A stretch of 45,795 nucleotides of DNA from an uncultured Bacilli bacterium (GCA_947588925.1 CANQAT010000003.1:1-45795), one strand, 5' to 3'. Positions 1 to 9,354 are shown, counted from the first letter of the stretch. The notes: generated by a model from the letters alone, not told the origin. A program made the numbers and translations.

Positions 1-2
1 AG

Positions 3-1637
3 GGATTTACATTAGTAGAGTTACTAGCAGTAATATTAATATTATCATTTATAGCAATAATAGCAGTACCAATAGTAATAAATATAATAACAGAAGCTAA
101 AGAAAGAAGTTATGTATTAAGTATTAAAAGCTATGTAAGAGCAGTAGAACAATCTATATATAATGAAAATTTAAATAGGGAGTTTAATCCTACTGAATGT
201 ATAATAAATAGTAGCGGTAATATGGTCTGTGATGGAGAAAATTTAGTTATTAATGTAGATGGAAATAAACCGATTAGTGGAGTTATATATGTAAAAGACA
301 AGAAGATAACTAAAGTACTAAATATAGAGTACAGAAATTTAAAAAACTATATTACAAAAAATTATTTAGATAATGAATATATTATAACAGATGAGTATAT
401 ACCAATACCAAAATTATATAAGGGATTAACACCTGTGATATATAAAGTTGACCACTGGGAAGTAGCAGATATAACAGGTAATTGGTATAATTATTCTAAT
501 CAAGAGTGGGCAAATGCGGTTATATTAGAAAAAGAAACAGAAAAAAATGTGGGAGATACATTAGATATAGAAAAAGAAGTAAGGGCAATGTTAGTATGGA
601 TACCAAGATATTCATATACAATAGGAAATACATACGGAATTAGGTTAGAAGGAGGCGGGATTCCTTCTGAGAAAACCCCTGGGGCTATAGATATAAAATT
701 TGTGAGTATTACTACAAAAGATATTAATATACCAACATATGAAGGTAATAATCCTAAAAATTGGTACACACATCCTGCCTTTACATTTGGTGGTGAAGAA
801 CTCTCAGGATTATGGGTAGGAAAATTTGAAGCAAGTCATGTTCTTGGACAGAAAATATTAGATTGTGTCAATGAAGAATGTAATGAGGCAGATAACATAA
901 GAATATTGCCAAATGTATCTGCACTAAGAAACAATAATATATCAAGTATGTTTTATGTATCAAGGTCAATGTCAAGAGAAAATAATTCATTTGGACTAGA
1001 TAGAAACGAAGTTAATACGCATTTGATTAAAAATAGTGAATGGGGAGCAGTAGCTTATTTATCTCAAAGCACATATGGGAAATATGGTAATAAAATTTAT
1101 AGTGATACTAATAAGGCGGTATATCATAATAATTCAAAAGACTTTATAACAGGAAGTAGTAATGGTACCCCGGATTTTATAAATGATTATACAAGTAGTT
1201 GCGATTATAGTGATATTTTAGATAGAGGAAATGGTACAGGATATTGTGGTGCGGGAGCCTCTACGACAGGAAATATCACAGGTATATATGATATGAATGG
1301 TGGGGCTAGTGAATTTACAATGGCAAATTATAATAAAAAAACGAATAAAGATGGCTTTGCTTCCTCCTTCTTTCTTGATGATTCTAACGAAAAATATTAT
1401 GATTTATATTTAGATAAAAATATTACTTCTGCCTGTGATAAATATGGATGTTACGGACATGGTTTAACAGAAGTTTATAAATGGTATGGAAGCTTTATGG
1501 CTAATTTTTCTGATGATTTTGTTTGGCATATAAGGGGCGGTATGTATGATGATAATGGTGGAATATTTAACTCAAATAATGATTATGGGGCAGGAGATTG
1601 GGATGATAAACCAGTTCTTAGAGTTGTAATAAGTTAA
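3..1637 (+). CDS. Prepilin-type N-terminal domain protein with FGE-sulfatase/C-type-lectin-like C-terminus (5' truncated by window edge)
   Basis: Frame upstream of the listed ORF (ATG 222) is open to base 3 and reads GFTLVELLAVILILSFIAIIAVPIVINII, a class III prepilin motif. C-terminus has WGAVAYLSQS, TGNITGIYDMNGGASEF and IRGGMYDDNGG...VLRVVIS, as in the paralog at 5938. Confidence 0.85.
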   Translation, partial: GFTLVELLAVILILSFIAIIAVPIVINIITEAKERSYVLSIKSYVRAVEQSIYNENLNREFNPTECIINSSGNMVCDGENLVINVDGNKPISGVIYVKDKKITKVLNIEYRNLKNYITKNYLDNEYIITDEYIPIPKLYKGLTPVIYKVDHWEVADITGNWYNYSNQEWANAVILEKETEKNVGDTLDIEKEVRAMLVWIPRYSYTIGNTYGIRLEGGGIPSEKTPGAIDIKFVSITTKDINIPTYEGNNPKNWYTHPAFTFGGEELSGLWVGKFEASHVLGQKILDCVNEECNEADNIRILPNVSALRNNNISSMFYVSRSMSRENNSFGLDRNEVNTHLIKNSEWGAVAYLSQSTYGKYGNKIYSDTNKAVYHNNSKDFITGSSNGTPDFINDYTSSCDYSDILDRGNGTGYCGAGASTTGNITGIYDMNGGASEFTMANYNKKTNKDGFASSFFLDDSNEKYYDLYLDKNITSACDKYGCYGHGLTEVYKWYGSFMANFSDDFVWHIRGGMYDDNGGIFNSNNDYGAGDWDDKPVLRVVIS

Positions 1638-1666
1638 AAAACGTATTTAAAATATTACGTTTTTTT
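1636..1666 (+). terminator. Rho-independent terminator
   Basis: AAAAAACGTA / TACGTTTTTT inverted repeat followed by T-run. Confidence 0.8.
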
Positions 1667-1689
1667 GATATACTAATATCGGTGGTAAT

Positions 1690-2562
1690 ATGGATTTAAT
1701 AATAGGCTCACATGTATCGTTTAATAGTAGTGAACAACTTTTAGGAAGTGTTAAAGAAACACTAGGATATGGCGCTACTACATTCATGTTTTATACAGGA
1801 GCTCCTCAAAATACTGTAAGGGTGCCAATAAATTTAGAACTTACAAAAGAGGCTTTAATTCTTATGAGTGAAAATAATATAGATATTAAAAATGTAGTTG
1901 TGCACGCACCATATATAATTAATCTTGCAAATTCTAATAATTTTGATTTCAATGTTAGATTTCTTAAAGAAGAGTTATCAAGAGTAGAAGCTTTGGGTGT
2001 TGATAAACTTGTTTTACACCCCGGAAGTCACGTTAATTTAGGAGTAGATGTAGGAATTAAAAACATAGTAGATTCTCTTAATATGGCATTAGATGATGAT
2101 ACAAAAGTTACGATATGCCTTGAGACTATGGCAGGTAAAGGAACTGAACTAGGCAAATCTTTTGATGAGATAAAAAAAATTATAGATGGAGTAAAACTAA
2201 AAGATAAGATTGGTGTATGCATGGATACTTGTCACTTAAACGACGCAGGTTATGATTTAAAAGATTTTGATACTATATTAGATGAGTTTGATAAGATAGT
2301 AGGTCTTAAATACTTAAAAGTAATACATATAAACGATTCTAAAAATTTAATAAGTACACATAAAGATAGACACGAGAATATTGGATTTGGTACTATTGGA
2401 TTTGATACATTAATAAATATTATTTATAACGATAGATTAAAAGGAATTCCAAAGATACTTGAAACTCCTTATGTAGAGAAATACCCTCCATATAAATACG
2501 AAATAGAAATGATAAGAAATAAAAAATTTAATCCAAATTTAAAAGAAGATATATTAAAATAA
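1690..2562 (+). CDS. nfo: Deoxyribonuclease IV (AP endonuclease, Nfo family)
   Basis: GSHVSF start, VVHAPYIINLAN, LVLHPGSH, CLETMAGKGTELG, VCMDTCHLNDAGYD, HINDSK. Confidence 0.95.
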   Translation: MDLIIGSHVSFNSSEQLLGSVKETLGYGATTFMFYTGAPQNTVRVPINLELTKEALILMSENNIDIKNVVVHAPYIINLANSNNFDFNVRFLKEELSRVEALGVDKLVLHPGSHVNLGVDVGIKNIVDSLNMALDDDTKVTICLETMAGKGTELGKSFDEIKKIIDGVKLKDKIGVCMDTCHLNDAGYDLKDFDTILDEFDKIVGLKYLKVIHINDSKNLISTHKDRHENIGFGTIGFDTLINIIYNDRLKGIPKILETPYVEKYPPYKYEIEMIRNKKFNPNLKEDILK

Positions 2563-2814
2563 ATAACCTTTATATCTTTTCTTATAGTATAAAACTAAAT
2601 TTTTAATCTTTATAAAATCATCTTTGTTTATGTGACTTTCTAAATCGTTTAAATATTTAGTCTCATCTTTAAGAATATCTTGATAATTATTTTTAACTAA
2701 ATTAAGTAAGTATTCAAGTTCATCATTATTTAGATGTATATCGTTTTTAATACCAAAATCATTTAACTTATTTATATCGAGTAAATCTATATAATTTCCA
2801 ATTAGACTTTTCAT
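2554..2814 (-). CDS. Small conserved protein, DUF2624/YqfT-like
   Basis: Internal Met MKSLIGNYIDLLDINKLNDFGIKNDI... is a more plausible start than the ORF-track Met; next to nfo as YqfT is in Bacillus. Overlaps the nfo 3' end convergently. Confidence 0.5.
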   Translation of the reverse strand: MKSLIGNYIDLLDINKLNDFGIKNDIHLNNDELEYLLNLVKNNYQDILKDETKYLNDLESHINKDDFIKIKNLVLYYKKRYKGYLF

Positions 2815-2884
2815 ATATTCACCATTATAATATATGATTAAATAATATAATAATGAGTAAAATAAATTGTGGGTGATAAAAATC

Positions 2885-4957
2885 ATGAAGAAGAAAATAA
2901 ACAAGTATAAATATCATAAAAAGAAAGTAACCCTAGAAGAGATAATTGAAAAAAGATATAAAATATTAGTAGGTGTAGTAATTTCTATAATGTCCTTGCT
3001 TTTATGTGCGCTATTTTTTATTCAAATAATAAAGAATAACTACTATAAAGAAAAACTTGATAAATTAACTATTACAGTAATAGAAGGTGATTCTGCGCCA
3101 AGAGGTAGAATATATGATAGAAATGGAGTACTTATAGTAGATAACGTATCAGTTAAAACTATTTACTATAAAAAGCCAAGTAATATTAAAGATAGTGAGG
3201 AAGTAGAAATTGCATATAAAGTTGCGCAGTTTATAGATGTAGATTATAGTAAACTCTCTTTAGATATGCTTAAAAACTTTTGGATACTTAATAATAAAGA
3301 TGAGTCTAATGATAGAATAACTGATAGTGAATGGAAGGACTATCAAAATAGAAAACTATCTAGTAGTGATATTAAAGAGTTAAAATTAAGTAGAGTAACG
3401 CTTGAAGATTTAAAAGACTATAATGAACTTGATAAAGAGGCATGTTATATTTATAACCTCATGAATAAAGGTTATTACTATACAGAAAAAACTATAAAAA
3501 ACGAGGGCGTTACTGACATAGAATTTGCTAAAATAGCAGAAAATATAGATACATTAAAAGGATTTAATGTAAAACTAGATTGGGAAAGATACTATCCTTA
3601 TGGAGACGCATTTAAATCTATATTAGGTAGCGTTTCATCTAGTAGTAGTGGTATTCCATATAACTTAAAAGAATATTATTTAGATAAAGGCTATGCACTT
3701 ACAGATAGAGTAGGTACAAGTTATATAGAGTATGAGTATGAAGATTATTTAAGAGGAGTAAAACCTAAATATCAAGTAAATAGTGATGGAAGTTATACTT
3801 TAATTTCAAATGGTTCAAGAGGTAATGATATAGTACTTACAATAGATATAAAATTACAAAAAGAAGTAGAAAAGATACTTGAAGAAGAATTAATCAAAGC
3901 TAAAAAAGAAAAAGGTACTAAATATTATGATAAGTCTTATGTAATAATAAATGATCCAAAGACTGGTGAAATACTTGCAATGGCTGCAAAACAAATAGTA
4001 GAAAATGATGATGGAACGTATTCTATTTATGACTACACTCCGGGTGTTATAACATCATCAGTAACTCCTGGTTCTATTGTAAAAGGAGCTTCCCATATTG
4101 TTGGATATAATACGGGTGCCCTAAAGATTGGTGAGGTAAGAAAAGATGAATGTATTAAAATAGCTTCTACGCCACTTAAATGTTCATATAAAGATTATGG
4201 TAAAATAGATGATCTTGGTGCGTTGAAGTATTCATCTAATATATATCAGTTTTATACTGCAATAAAAGTTGGAGGAGGTATTTATAAATATAACGAACCA
4301 TTAGTTATAGATGAGAGTGCTTTTGATATATATAGAGATACATTTAAAGAGTTTGGACTGGGTGTTAAAACAGAAATAGACTTGCCTAATGAGTCACTAG
4401 GATATAAAGGTACAAATAGATTATCTGGACTTCTTTTAGATTTTTCAATAGGACAGTATGATACATATACTCCAATACAAATAGCTCAGTATATGTCTAC
4501 AATTGCAAATGATGGAGTAAGACTTAGACCATTTCTACTTAAAGCAGTATTTAAAAGTAGTGAAGAGTCTTTATCAGAATTAATCTATGAAACAAGTGTA
4601 AAAGAATTAAATAAAGTCTCAACTGATAGTATTTATATAAATAGAGTAAAAGAAGGATTTAGACAAGTACTAGCTAGTGGAGGTACTGGATCTGGGTATA
4701 TATCTTCAAAATATAAACCTGCAGGTAAAACAGGAACAGCAGAAAGCTTTGTTGATACAAATAAAGATGGAGTAATAGATACTCCAACTATTACAAATAC
4801 ATTTTCAGCTTATGCTCCTTACGATAATCCAGAAGTCGTTTTTACTGTAATTTCACCTGATATAGCCTTAAATGACAATAAAAAAACTGCTATTAGTAGT
4901 GTAAATAAAAGAATAAGTCAAAAAGTTAGCAAAAAATACTTTGAAATTTATGGATAA
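2885..4957 (+). CDS. Penicillin-binding protein (class B transpeptidase with dimerisation domain)
   Basis: N-terminal TM, RGRIYDRNGVLI, SxxK-like TPGSIVKG, SSN motif, KTGTAE box. Confidence 0.9.
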   Translation: MKKKINKYKYHKKKVTLEEIIEKRYKILVGVVISIMSLLLCALFFIQIIKNNYYKEKLDKLTITVIEGDSAPRGRIYDRNGVLIVDNVSVKTIYYKKPSNIKDSEEVEIAYKVAQFIDVDYSKLSLDMLKNFWILNNKDESNDRITDSEWKDYQNRKLSSSDIKELKLSRVTLEDLKDYNELDKEACYIYNLMNKGYYYTEKTIKNEGVTDIEFAKIAENIDTLKGFNVKLDWERYYPYGDAFKSILGSVSSSSSGIPYNLKEYYLDKGYALTDRVGTSYIEYEYEDYLRGVKPKYQVNSDGSYTLISNGSRGNDIVLTIDIKLQKEVEKILEEELIKAKKEKGTKYYDKSYVIINDPKTGEILAMAAKQIVENDDGTYSIYDYTPGVITSSVTPGSIVKGASHIVGYNTGALKIGEVRKDECIKIASTPLKCSYKDYGKIDDLGALKYSSNIYQFYTAIKVGGGIYKYNEPLVIDESAFDIYRDTFKEFGLGVKTEIDLPNESLGYKGTNRLSGLLLDFSIGQYDTYTPIQIAQYMSTIANDGVRLRPFLLKAVFKSSEESLSELIYETSVKELNKVSTDSIYINRVKEGFRQVLASGGTGSGYISSKYKPAGKTGTAESFVDTNKDGVIDTPTITNTFSAYAPYDNPEVVFTVISPDIALNDNKKTAISSVNKRISQKVSKKYFEIYG

Positions 4958-5000
4958 TTTGCTATAATATACTAGTAATGTTGAAAAAGGAGGAGATACT

Positions 5001-5168
5001 ATGGCAAAAAAAGGAGAAGCTAGAGCTAGAATAACTCTTAAATGTACAGAGTGTGGAGAAGAAAATTATCGTACTGAAAAAAATAAAAAAAATACTACTG
5101 ATAGAATTGAACTTAATAAATTCTGTTCTAAATGTAAAAAAACTACACTTCATAAAGAGACTAAATAA
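5001..5168 (+). CDS. rpmG: 50S ribosomal protein L33 (55 aa, absent from ORF track)
   Basis: Translation [66 protein letters not shown] upstream; two CxxC motifs. Confidence 0.93.
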   Translation: MAKKGEARARITLKCTECGEENYRTEKNKKNTTDRIELNKFCSKCKKTTLHKETK

Positions 5169-5200
5169 TAACAATTATAAATTAAGGGAGGAGGAGTGTA

Positions 5201-5758
5201 ATGTTTAACGTTAATGATATCAAAAATGGTATGACTATACTTTTTGAAGATAACATATATACTGTTTTAGAGTTTTCACATGTAAAACCTGGTAAAGGTG
5301 CGGCTTTTGTTCAAGCAAAATTAAAAAATTTAAGAACTGGTTCAATAGTTGAAAAAAGATTTAATTCAGGTGTAAAACTAGAAAAAGCAATGGTTGATAA
5401 AGTCGGTATGCAATTCTTATATGCTAGTGGGGATACTTATAACTTCATGAATATGGAAACATATGAGCAAATAGAACTTACTAAAGAACAACTTGGAGAT
5501 AATGTTAATTATTTAAAAGAAGGTTTAGATGTACTTGTATCTTTCTATGAAGGGGAGTTACTTGGTATAATACTTCCAGCACAAGTAGATTTAAAAGTAA
5601 TTAAGACTGAACCTGCTGTAAAAGGAAATACTACAAATAACGCAACTAAGGATGCAACACTCGAAACTGGATTAGTAGTTAGAGTACCACTTTTCATTGA
5701 ACAAGATGAGGTAATATCAATTTATACAGAAGATGGAAAGTATGCGTCTCGTGCTTAA
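5201..5758 (+). CDS. efp: Elongation factor P
   Basis: Full-length EF-P pattern: HVKPGKGAAFVQAKLKNLRTG, FNMETYEQ, GLVVRVPLFIEQDEVI. Confidence 0.96.
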   Translation: MFNVNDIKNGMTILFEDNIYTVLEFSHVKPGKGAAFVQAKLKNLRTGSIVEKRFNSGVKLEKAMVDKVGMQFLYASGDTYNFMNMETYEQIELTKEQLGDNVNYLKEGLDVLVSFYEGELLGIILPAQVDLKVIKTEPAVKGNTTNNATKDATLETGLVVRVPLFIEQDEVISIYTEDGKYASRA

Positions 5759-5785
5759 AAGACGTAAAGTAAACGTATATGTATT

Positions 5786-5847
5786 AAAAGACTAGATAAT
5801 AATAAACTCAAGGAAATATAAAGGTTTATTAGTTATCTAGTCTTTTT
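5786..5847 (+). terminator. Rho-independent terminator after efp
   Basis: AAAAGACTAGATAA...TTATCTAGTCTTTTT long inverted repeat. Confidence 0.8.
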
Positions 5848-5877
5848 ATTATTATTTTAAAAAAAATTATATTAATC

Positions 5878-5906
5878 TTGACAGTTAAGTTTAGTGCTGA
5901 TAAAAT
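5878..5906 (+). promoter_or_regulatory. Sigma-A type promoter of lectin-prepilin gene
   Basis: TTGACA (5878-5883), 17-nt spacer, TAAAAT (5901-5906). The ORF-track TTG start coincides with the -35. Confidence 0.8.
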
Positions 5907-5937
5907 AGATAGTAAGTATAAGATAAGGAGGAAAGAT

Positions 5938-7521
5938 ATGAGAAATAAAGGTTTTACACTTATAGAATTATTAGCAGTAATAGTAATACTTGCTATTATC
6001 GCACTAATAGCTGTACCAATAATATTAAATATAATTGGACAGGCTAAAGGAGAAGCAATAGAAAGGAGTAAAGAGTTATATCTTGAAGCTGTAAAAGAAG
6101 CAGTAGCAAGAAAAAACTTAACAGAAGAGTTTAATCCTACTACATGTACAGTTAAATCTGATGGTAATTTAAACTGTAAATCAGGTGATAAAACAGTTGA
6201 TTTAACAGTAGAATCAAATGGAACAAGACCAACAGGTGGAACAGTTACACTAGAAGATGGAGTAGTAAAAAGCGAAACATTAGTGTTTGGTGGAGGTACT
6301 AGTACAACAGAAGAATATGTAGATGAGAGTGGCGCAAACAAACCAGAACTAGTAGATGGATTAATTCCAGTTATCTATGATGAAACATCAAAACAGTGGA
6401 AGATAGCAGACCCAACAAAGGATGAATGGTATAACTATGATAAAAAACAATGGGCAAATGCAGTTATACTAAGTGATAAAGGAAAAAATAAAAAAGCAGG
6501 AGAAACATTAACACTTCCAACTTCAACTACTGACGCAAGTAATTCAGATGTAAGAGCAATGTTTGTATGGATACCAAGATATGAATATAAAATGCCTGAA
6601 AATGTAACTACAAGTAATCCAGCTTTGATAGAGATAAAATTTATAAGTAAAGATGTATCAAAAGAAACAGATGGATACATTTTACATCCGGGATTCACAT
6701 TTGGGGATGAAACTCTATCAGGAATATGGGTAGGAAAGTTTGAAACAAGTGCTAAAGCAGATAGTACTTGCTATAGTTCTGCTTCTAAAAACAATTGTAA
6801 TAATACTACTCAAGATCCATATATACTACCAAATGTATATTCGCTTAGATATCAAACTGTAAGCAATCAATTTGAAACAGCAAAAAAATTTAATCAGAAT
6901 TTAAATAATGCTTTAGATAGCCATATGATGAAGAATAGTGAATGGGGAGCAGTGGCTTACTTATCACATTCAAAATATGGAAAAAAAGATGAGGTATATA
7001 TAAACAATTGTAAAAATTATATAACAGGAATAGGAGCAGATAGTGTAAGCGCTTCATTAACTGATACTACATGCACAAATGATACCAATAAATATAATGG
7101 AACAAGTGGAGTAAATGCATCAACAACAGGAAACGTATATGGAATATATGATATGAGTGGTGGTGCACGGGAATATGTAATGGGATATTTAACAACTGCG
7201 ACTTCATCTGGTACTTGGGGTTCAACTTCAAGTAGTAATTATGCAGGATTTACGACTGAACCTGAAAATAAATATTTCGATTCATATACAACAACGACTA
7301 CAACGGATGAAGAATATAAAGGGCATGCTTTAGGAGAAACTTCAGGTTGGTATGGTGATACCGCTAGCTTTGTTTTTTCGAGTTATCCGTGGTTCGAACG
7401 CGGGGGCTACTGTGACTCTGCGTCGCGTGCGGGCGTGTTCAACTTCAACTTCGACGATGGCAATAGTAACAGCCTCAGTTCGTTCCGCGTCGTCTTAGCC
7501 CCAACTCCTTATGTTGAATAA
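5938..7521 (+). CDS. Prepilin N-terminal domain fused to FGE/C-type-lectin-like domain; candidate DGR target protein
   Basis: ATG 5938 (after AGGAGG) starts MRNKGFTLIELLAVIVILAIIALIAVPIILNII. C-terminus GNVYGIYDMSGGAREYVMGY and WFERGGYCDSASRAGVFNFNFDDGNSNSLSSFRVVL. Confidence 0.9.
   Translation: MRNKGFTLIELLAVIVILAIIALIAVPIILNIIGQAKGEAIERSKELYLEAVKEAVARKNLTEEFNPTTCTVKSDGNLNCKSGDKTVDLTVESNGTRPTGGTVTLEDGVVKSETLVFGGGTSTTEEYVDESGANKPELVDGLIPVIYDETSKQWKIADPTKDEWYNYDKKQWANAVILSDKGKNKKAGETLTLPTSTTDASNSDVRAMFVWIPRYEYKMPENVTTSNPALIEIKFISKDVSKETDGYILHPGFTFGDETLSGIWVGKFETSAKADSTCYSSASKNNCNNTTQDPYILPNVYSLRYQTVSNQFETAKKFNQNLNNALDSHMMKNSEWGAVAYLSHSKYGKKDEVYINNCKNYITGIGADSVSASLTDTTCTNDTNKYNGTSGVNASTTGNVYGIYDMSGGAREYVMGYLTTATSSGTWGSTSSSNYAGFTTEPENKYFDSYTTTTTTDEEYKGHALGETSGWYGDTASFVFSSYPWFERGGYCDSASRAGVFNFNFDDGNSNSLSSFRVVLAPTPYVE
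7378..7500 (+). other. Candidate DGR variable region (VR) at 3' end of the lectin-prepilin gene
   Basis: About 70/123 G+C by hand count against very AT-rich flanks, with abrupt change in codon usage (CGC, GCG, CCG, GTC, GGC). Encodes the RGG...AGVFN...FRVVL pattern typical of CLec-fold DGR VRs. Confidence 0.75.
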
Positions 7522-7529
7522 AAGATGAT

Positions 7530-7556
7530 AAAGATGATTAATCCATCATCTTTTTT
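7530..7556 (+). terminator. Rho-independent terminator
   Basis: AAAGATGAT-TAATCC-ATCATCTTT plus T-run. Confidence 0.85.
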
Positions 7557-7738
7557 GTATATATTCAACATATACGTACAAAATATATAAAGAAATAAAT
7601 AAAACATATTGCAAAAATTTAATTTGCAGGATATAATATTTTTATAAAAAATGTATAGTGTTTACACTCACAACACGTTTTAAATAAGCATTTAAAGGTA
7701 ACATTTTCGTTAAATCAAATTTTTGTTTAAACTCCCCC

Positions 7739-7766
7739 TTGACAGGGGGGGGGGGGGGGGTATGAT
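7739..7766 (+). promoter_or_regulatory. Candidate phase-variable promoter with homopolymeric G spacer
   Basis: TTGACA (7739-7744), G16 (7745-7760), TATGAT (7761-7766). Confidence 0.85.
7745..7760 (+). repeat. Poly-G mononucleotide tract (16 G)
   Basis: Directly visible; exceptional in an AT-rich genome. Confidence 0.95.
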
Positions 7767-7803
7767 AGAATAGGAGTATAAGTATAAGATTGGGAGGAAT
7801 GAT

Positions 7804-9354
7804 ATGAAAAATAAAGGTTTTACACTTATAGAATTATTGGCAGTAATAGTAATACTTGCTATTATTGCATTAATAGCAGTACCAATAATATTAAATATAA
7901 TTGGACAGGCTAAAGAAAAATCAAGATTAGCAAGTGTTGAACTTATAAGCAGTACAGCAGAATTGTATTATGCAAATAGTATACTAGTTGATGATAGCAA
8001 TTTAACTGGTAATTTATATGATAAGGTTGTTAACAACATGAATGGAGAAATGCCTAGTAATGGGCAGGTGTATGTAGATAAAAATGGTAATATAGCTTTT
8101 GCACTCAGTTATGATAATTATTGCTATACTAAAGAGTTTTCAAGTCCTGAAATAAATAAAGAAAGAACAGATAATTGTGTTGCTCCAATAAATTATTTAG
8201 CAGTCTCACAAAATACAAGTGAAACAGCTACATTTTTAAATGGAAATATACCAAAAAATAAAATAGAAGCAATAGAATTTGTAACCAATATAGATGTCCC
8301 TGAAAATGCTTTAGGAAGATTTGACGCTTCAGAAAAGCAAAATGGTAGTATTCTTGCATGGTATTTTGATAATGATAACAATGGATTATATGAACTTTAT
8401 ATAGGTGAAGAGGGTGGTGTTAAAGCAAATCCTAATTCTGGAATGTTATTTTTAAACTTTAAGTCATTAAAAAAATTAAATTTAGAGTATTTAGATACAA
8501 GTAATTCCACTAATATTATGGGAATGTTTAGGTATTGTAGCAGTCTAACGGAACTTGATTTATCTAGTCTTAATACAAAAAATGTAGTTAATATGATGTC
8601 GTTATTTTCCTTTAGCAGTAATTTGGAAAGAATAATAGGGTTGGAAAACCTTAATACAAGCAAAGTGACAGACGTAGCTGGAATGTTTCAGGGATGTAGC
8701 AGTCTAATAGAGCTTGATGTAAGTCACTTTGATACAAGAAATGTATCAACTATGTTAACTATGTTTTCTAGTTGTACTAATTTAAAGAAAATAAAAGGTT
8801 TAGAAAAATTTGATACAAGTAAAGTAAACAACATGAGACAAATGTTTGTTGGATGTAGCAGTTTAACAAGTCTTGATGTAAGTCATTTTGATACATCTAA
8901 TGTAACAAATATAGAAGGAATGTTTAGTGATTGTAGTAGCCTAACCGAACTAGATTTGAGTAATTTTAATACAAGTAATGTAATTGATATGACGCTTTTG
9001 TTTAACAAATGTAGAAGTTTAGAACATTTGAATTTGGGTAAATTTGATAATGATAGAATCACAAGTGTGTATTGTATGTTTAACGAATGTAATAGTTTAA
9101 AGGAATTGGATTTAAGCAATTTTAATACGAGTAATTTAATTGATATGTCGTATATGTTTGCGGCTTGTAGTAGTTTAACAGAACTAAATTTAACTAATTT
9201 TGATACATCAAGTGTAACAAACATGACAGGTATGTTTGAAGATTGTACAGAATTAACTTCAATATTAGTTTCTGATAAATGGAAAGAAAATAGTACTCTT
9301 GACAAAACGGATATGTTTAATAACTGTGGGACTGAAGAACTTACAGTTATATAA
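7804..9354 (+). CDS. Prepilin N-terminal domain fused to BspA/DUF285-type repeats (surface adhesin candidate)
   Basis: MKNKGFTLIELLAVIVILAIIALIAVPIILNII followed by repeated 'MFxxCSSLTELDLSxFNTSNVxxM' units. Confidence 0.9.
   Translation: MKNKGFTLIELLAVIVILAIIALIAVPIILNIIGQAKEKSRLASVELISSTAELYYANSILVDDSNLTGNLYDKVVNNMNGEMPSNGQVYVDKNGNIAFALSYDNYCYTKEFSSPEINKERTDNCVAPINYLAVSQNTSETATFLNGNIPKNKIEAIEFVTNIDVPENALGRFDASEKQNGSILAWYFDNDNNGLYELYIGEEGGVKANPNSGMLFLNFKSLKKLNLEYLDTSNSTNIMGMFRYCSSLTELDLSSLNTKNVVNMMSLFSFSSNLERIIGLENLNTSKVTDVAGMFQGCSSLIELDVSHFDTRNVSTMLTMFSSCTNLKKIKGLEKFDTSKVNNMRQMFVGCSSLTSLDVSHFDTSNVTNIEGMFSDCSSLTELDLSNFNTSNVIDMTLLFNKCRSLEHLNLGKFDNDRITSVYCMFNECNSLKELDLSNFNTSNLIDMSYMFAACSSLTELNLTNFDTSSVTNMTGMFEDCTELTSILVSDKWKENSTLDKTDMFNNCGTEELTVI

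Noticed and set aside
1523-1637. 3' end of the first lectin-prepilin gene as a second DGR variable region
   Set aside because: Similar protein pattern but no GC or codon-usage shift; no evidence of cassette replacement.
4962-5174. Minus-strand 70-aa ORF
   Set aside because: Antisense of rpmG, which is clearly the real gene.
5829-6341. Minus-strand ORF (170 aa) and similar antisense ORFs opposite pilins (e.g. 34047-34253, 6435-6698, 8883-9305)
   Set aside because: Mirror-image ORFs over well-supported plus-strand genes; no SD or recognisable domain.
7530-7556. Hairpin after the lectin gene as a DGR-type cruciform
   Set aside because: Followed by a T-run and placed after the stop codon; simplest reading is a rho-independent terminator.
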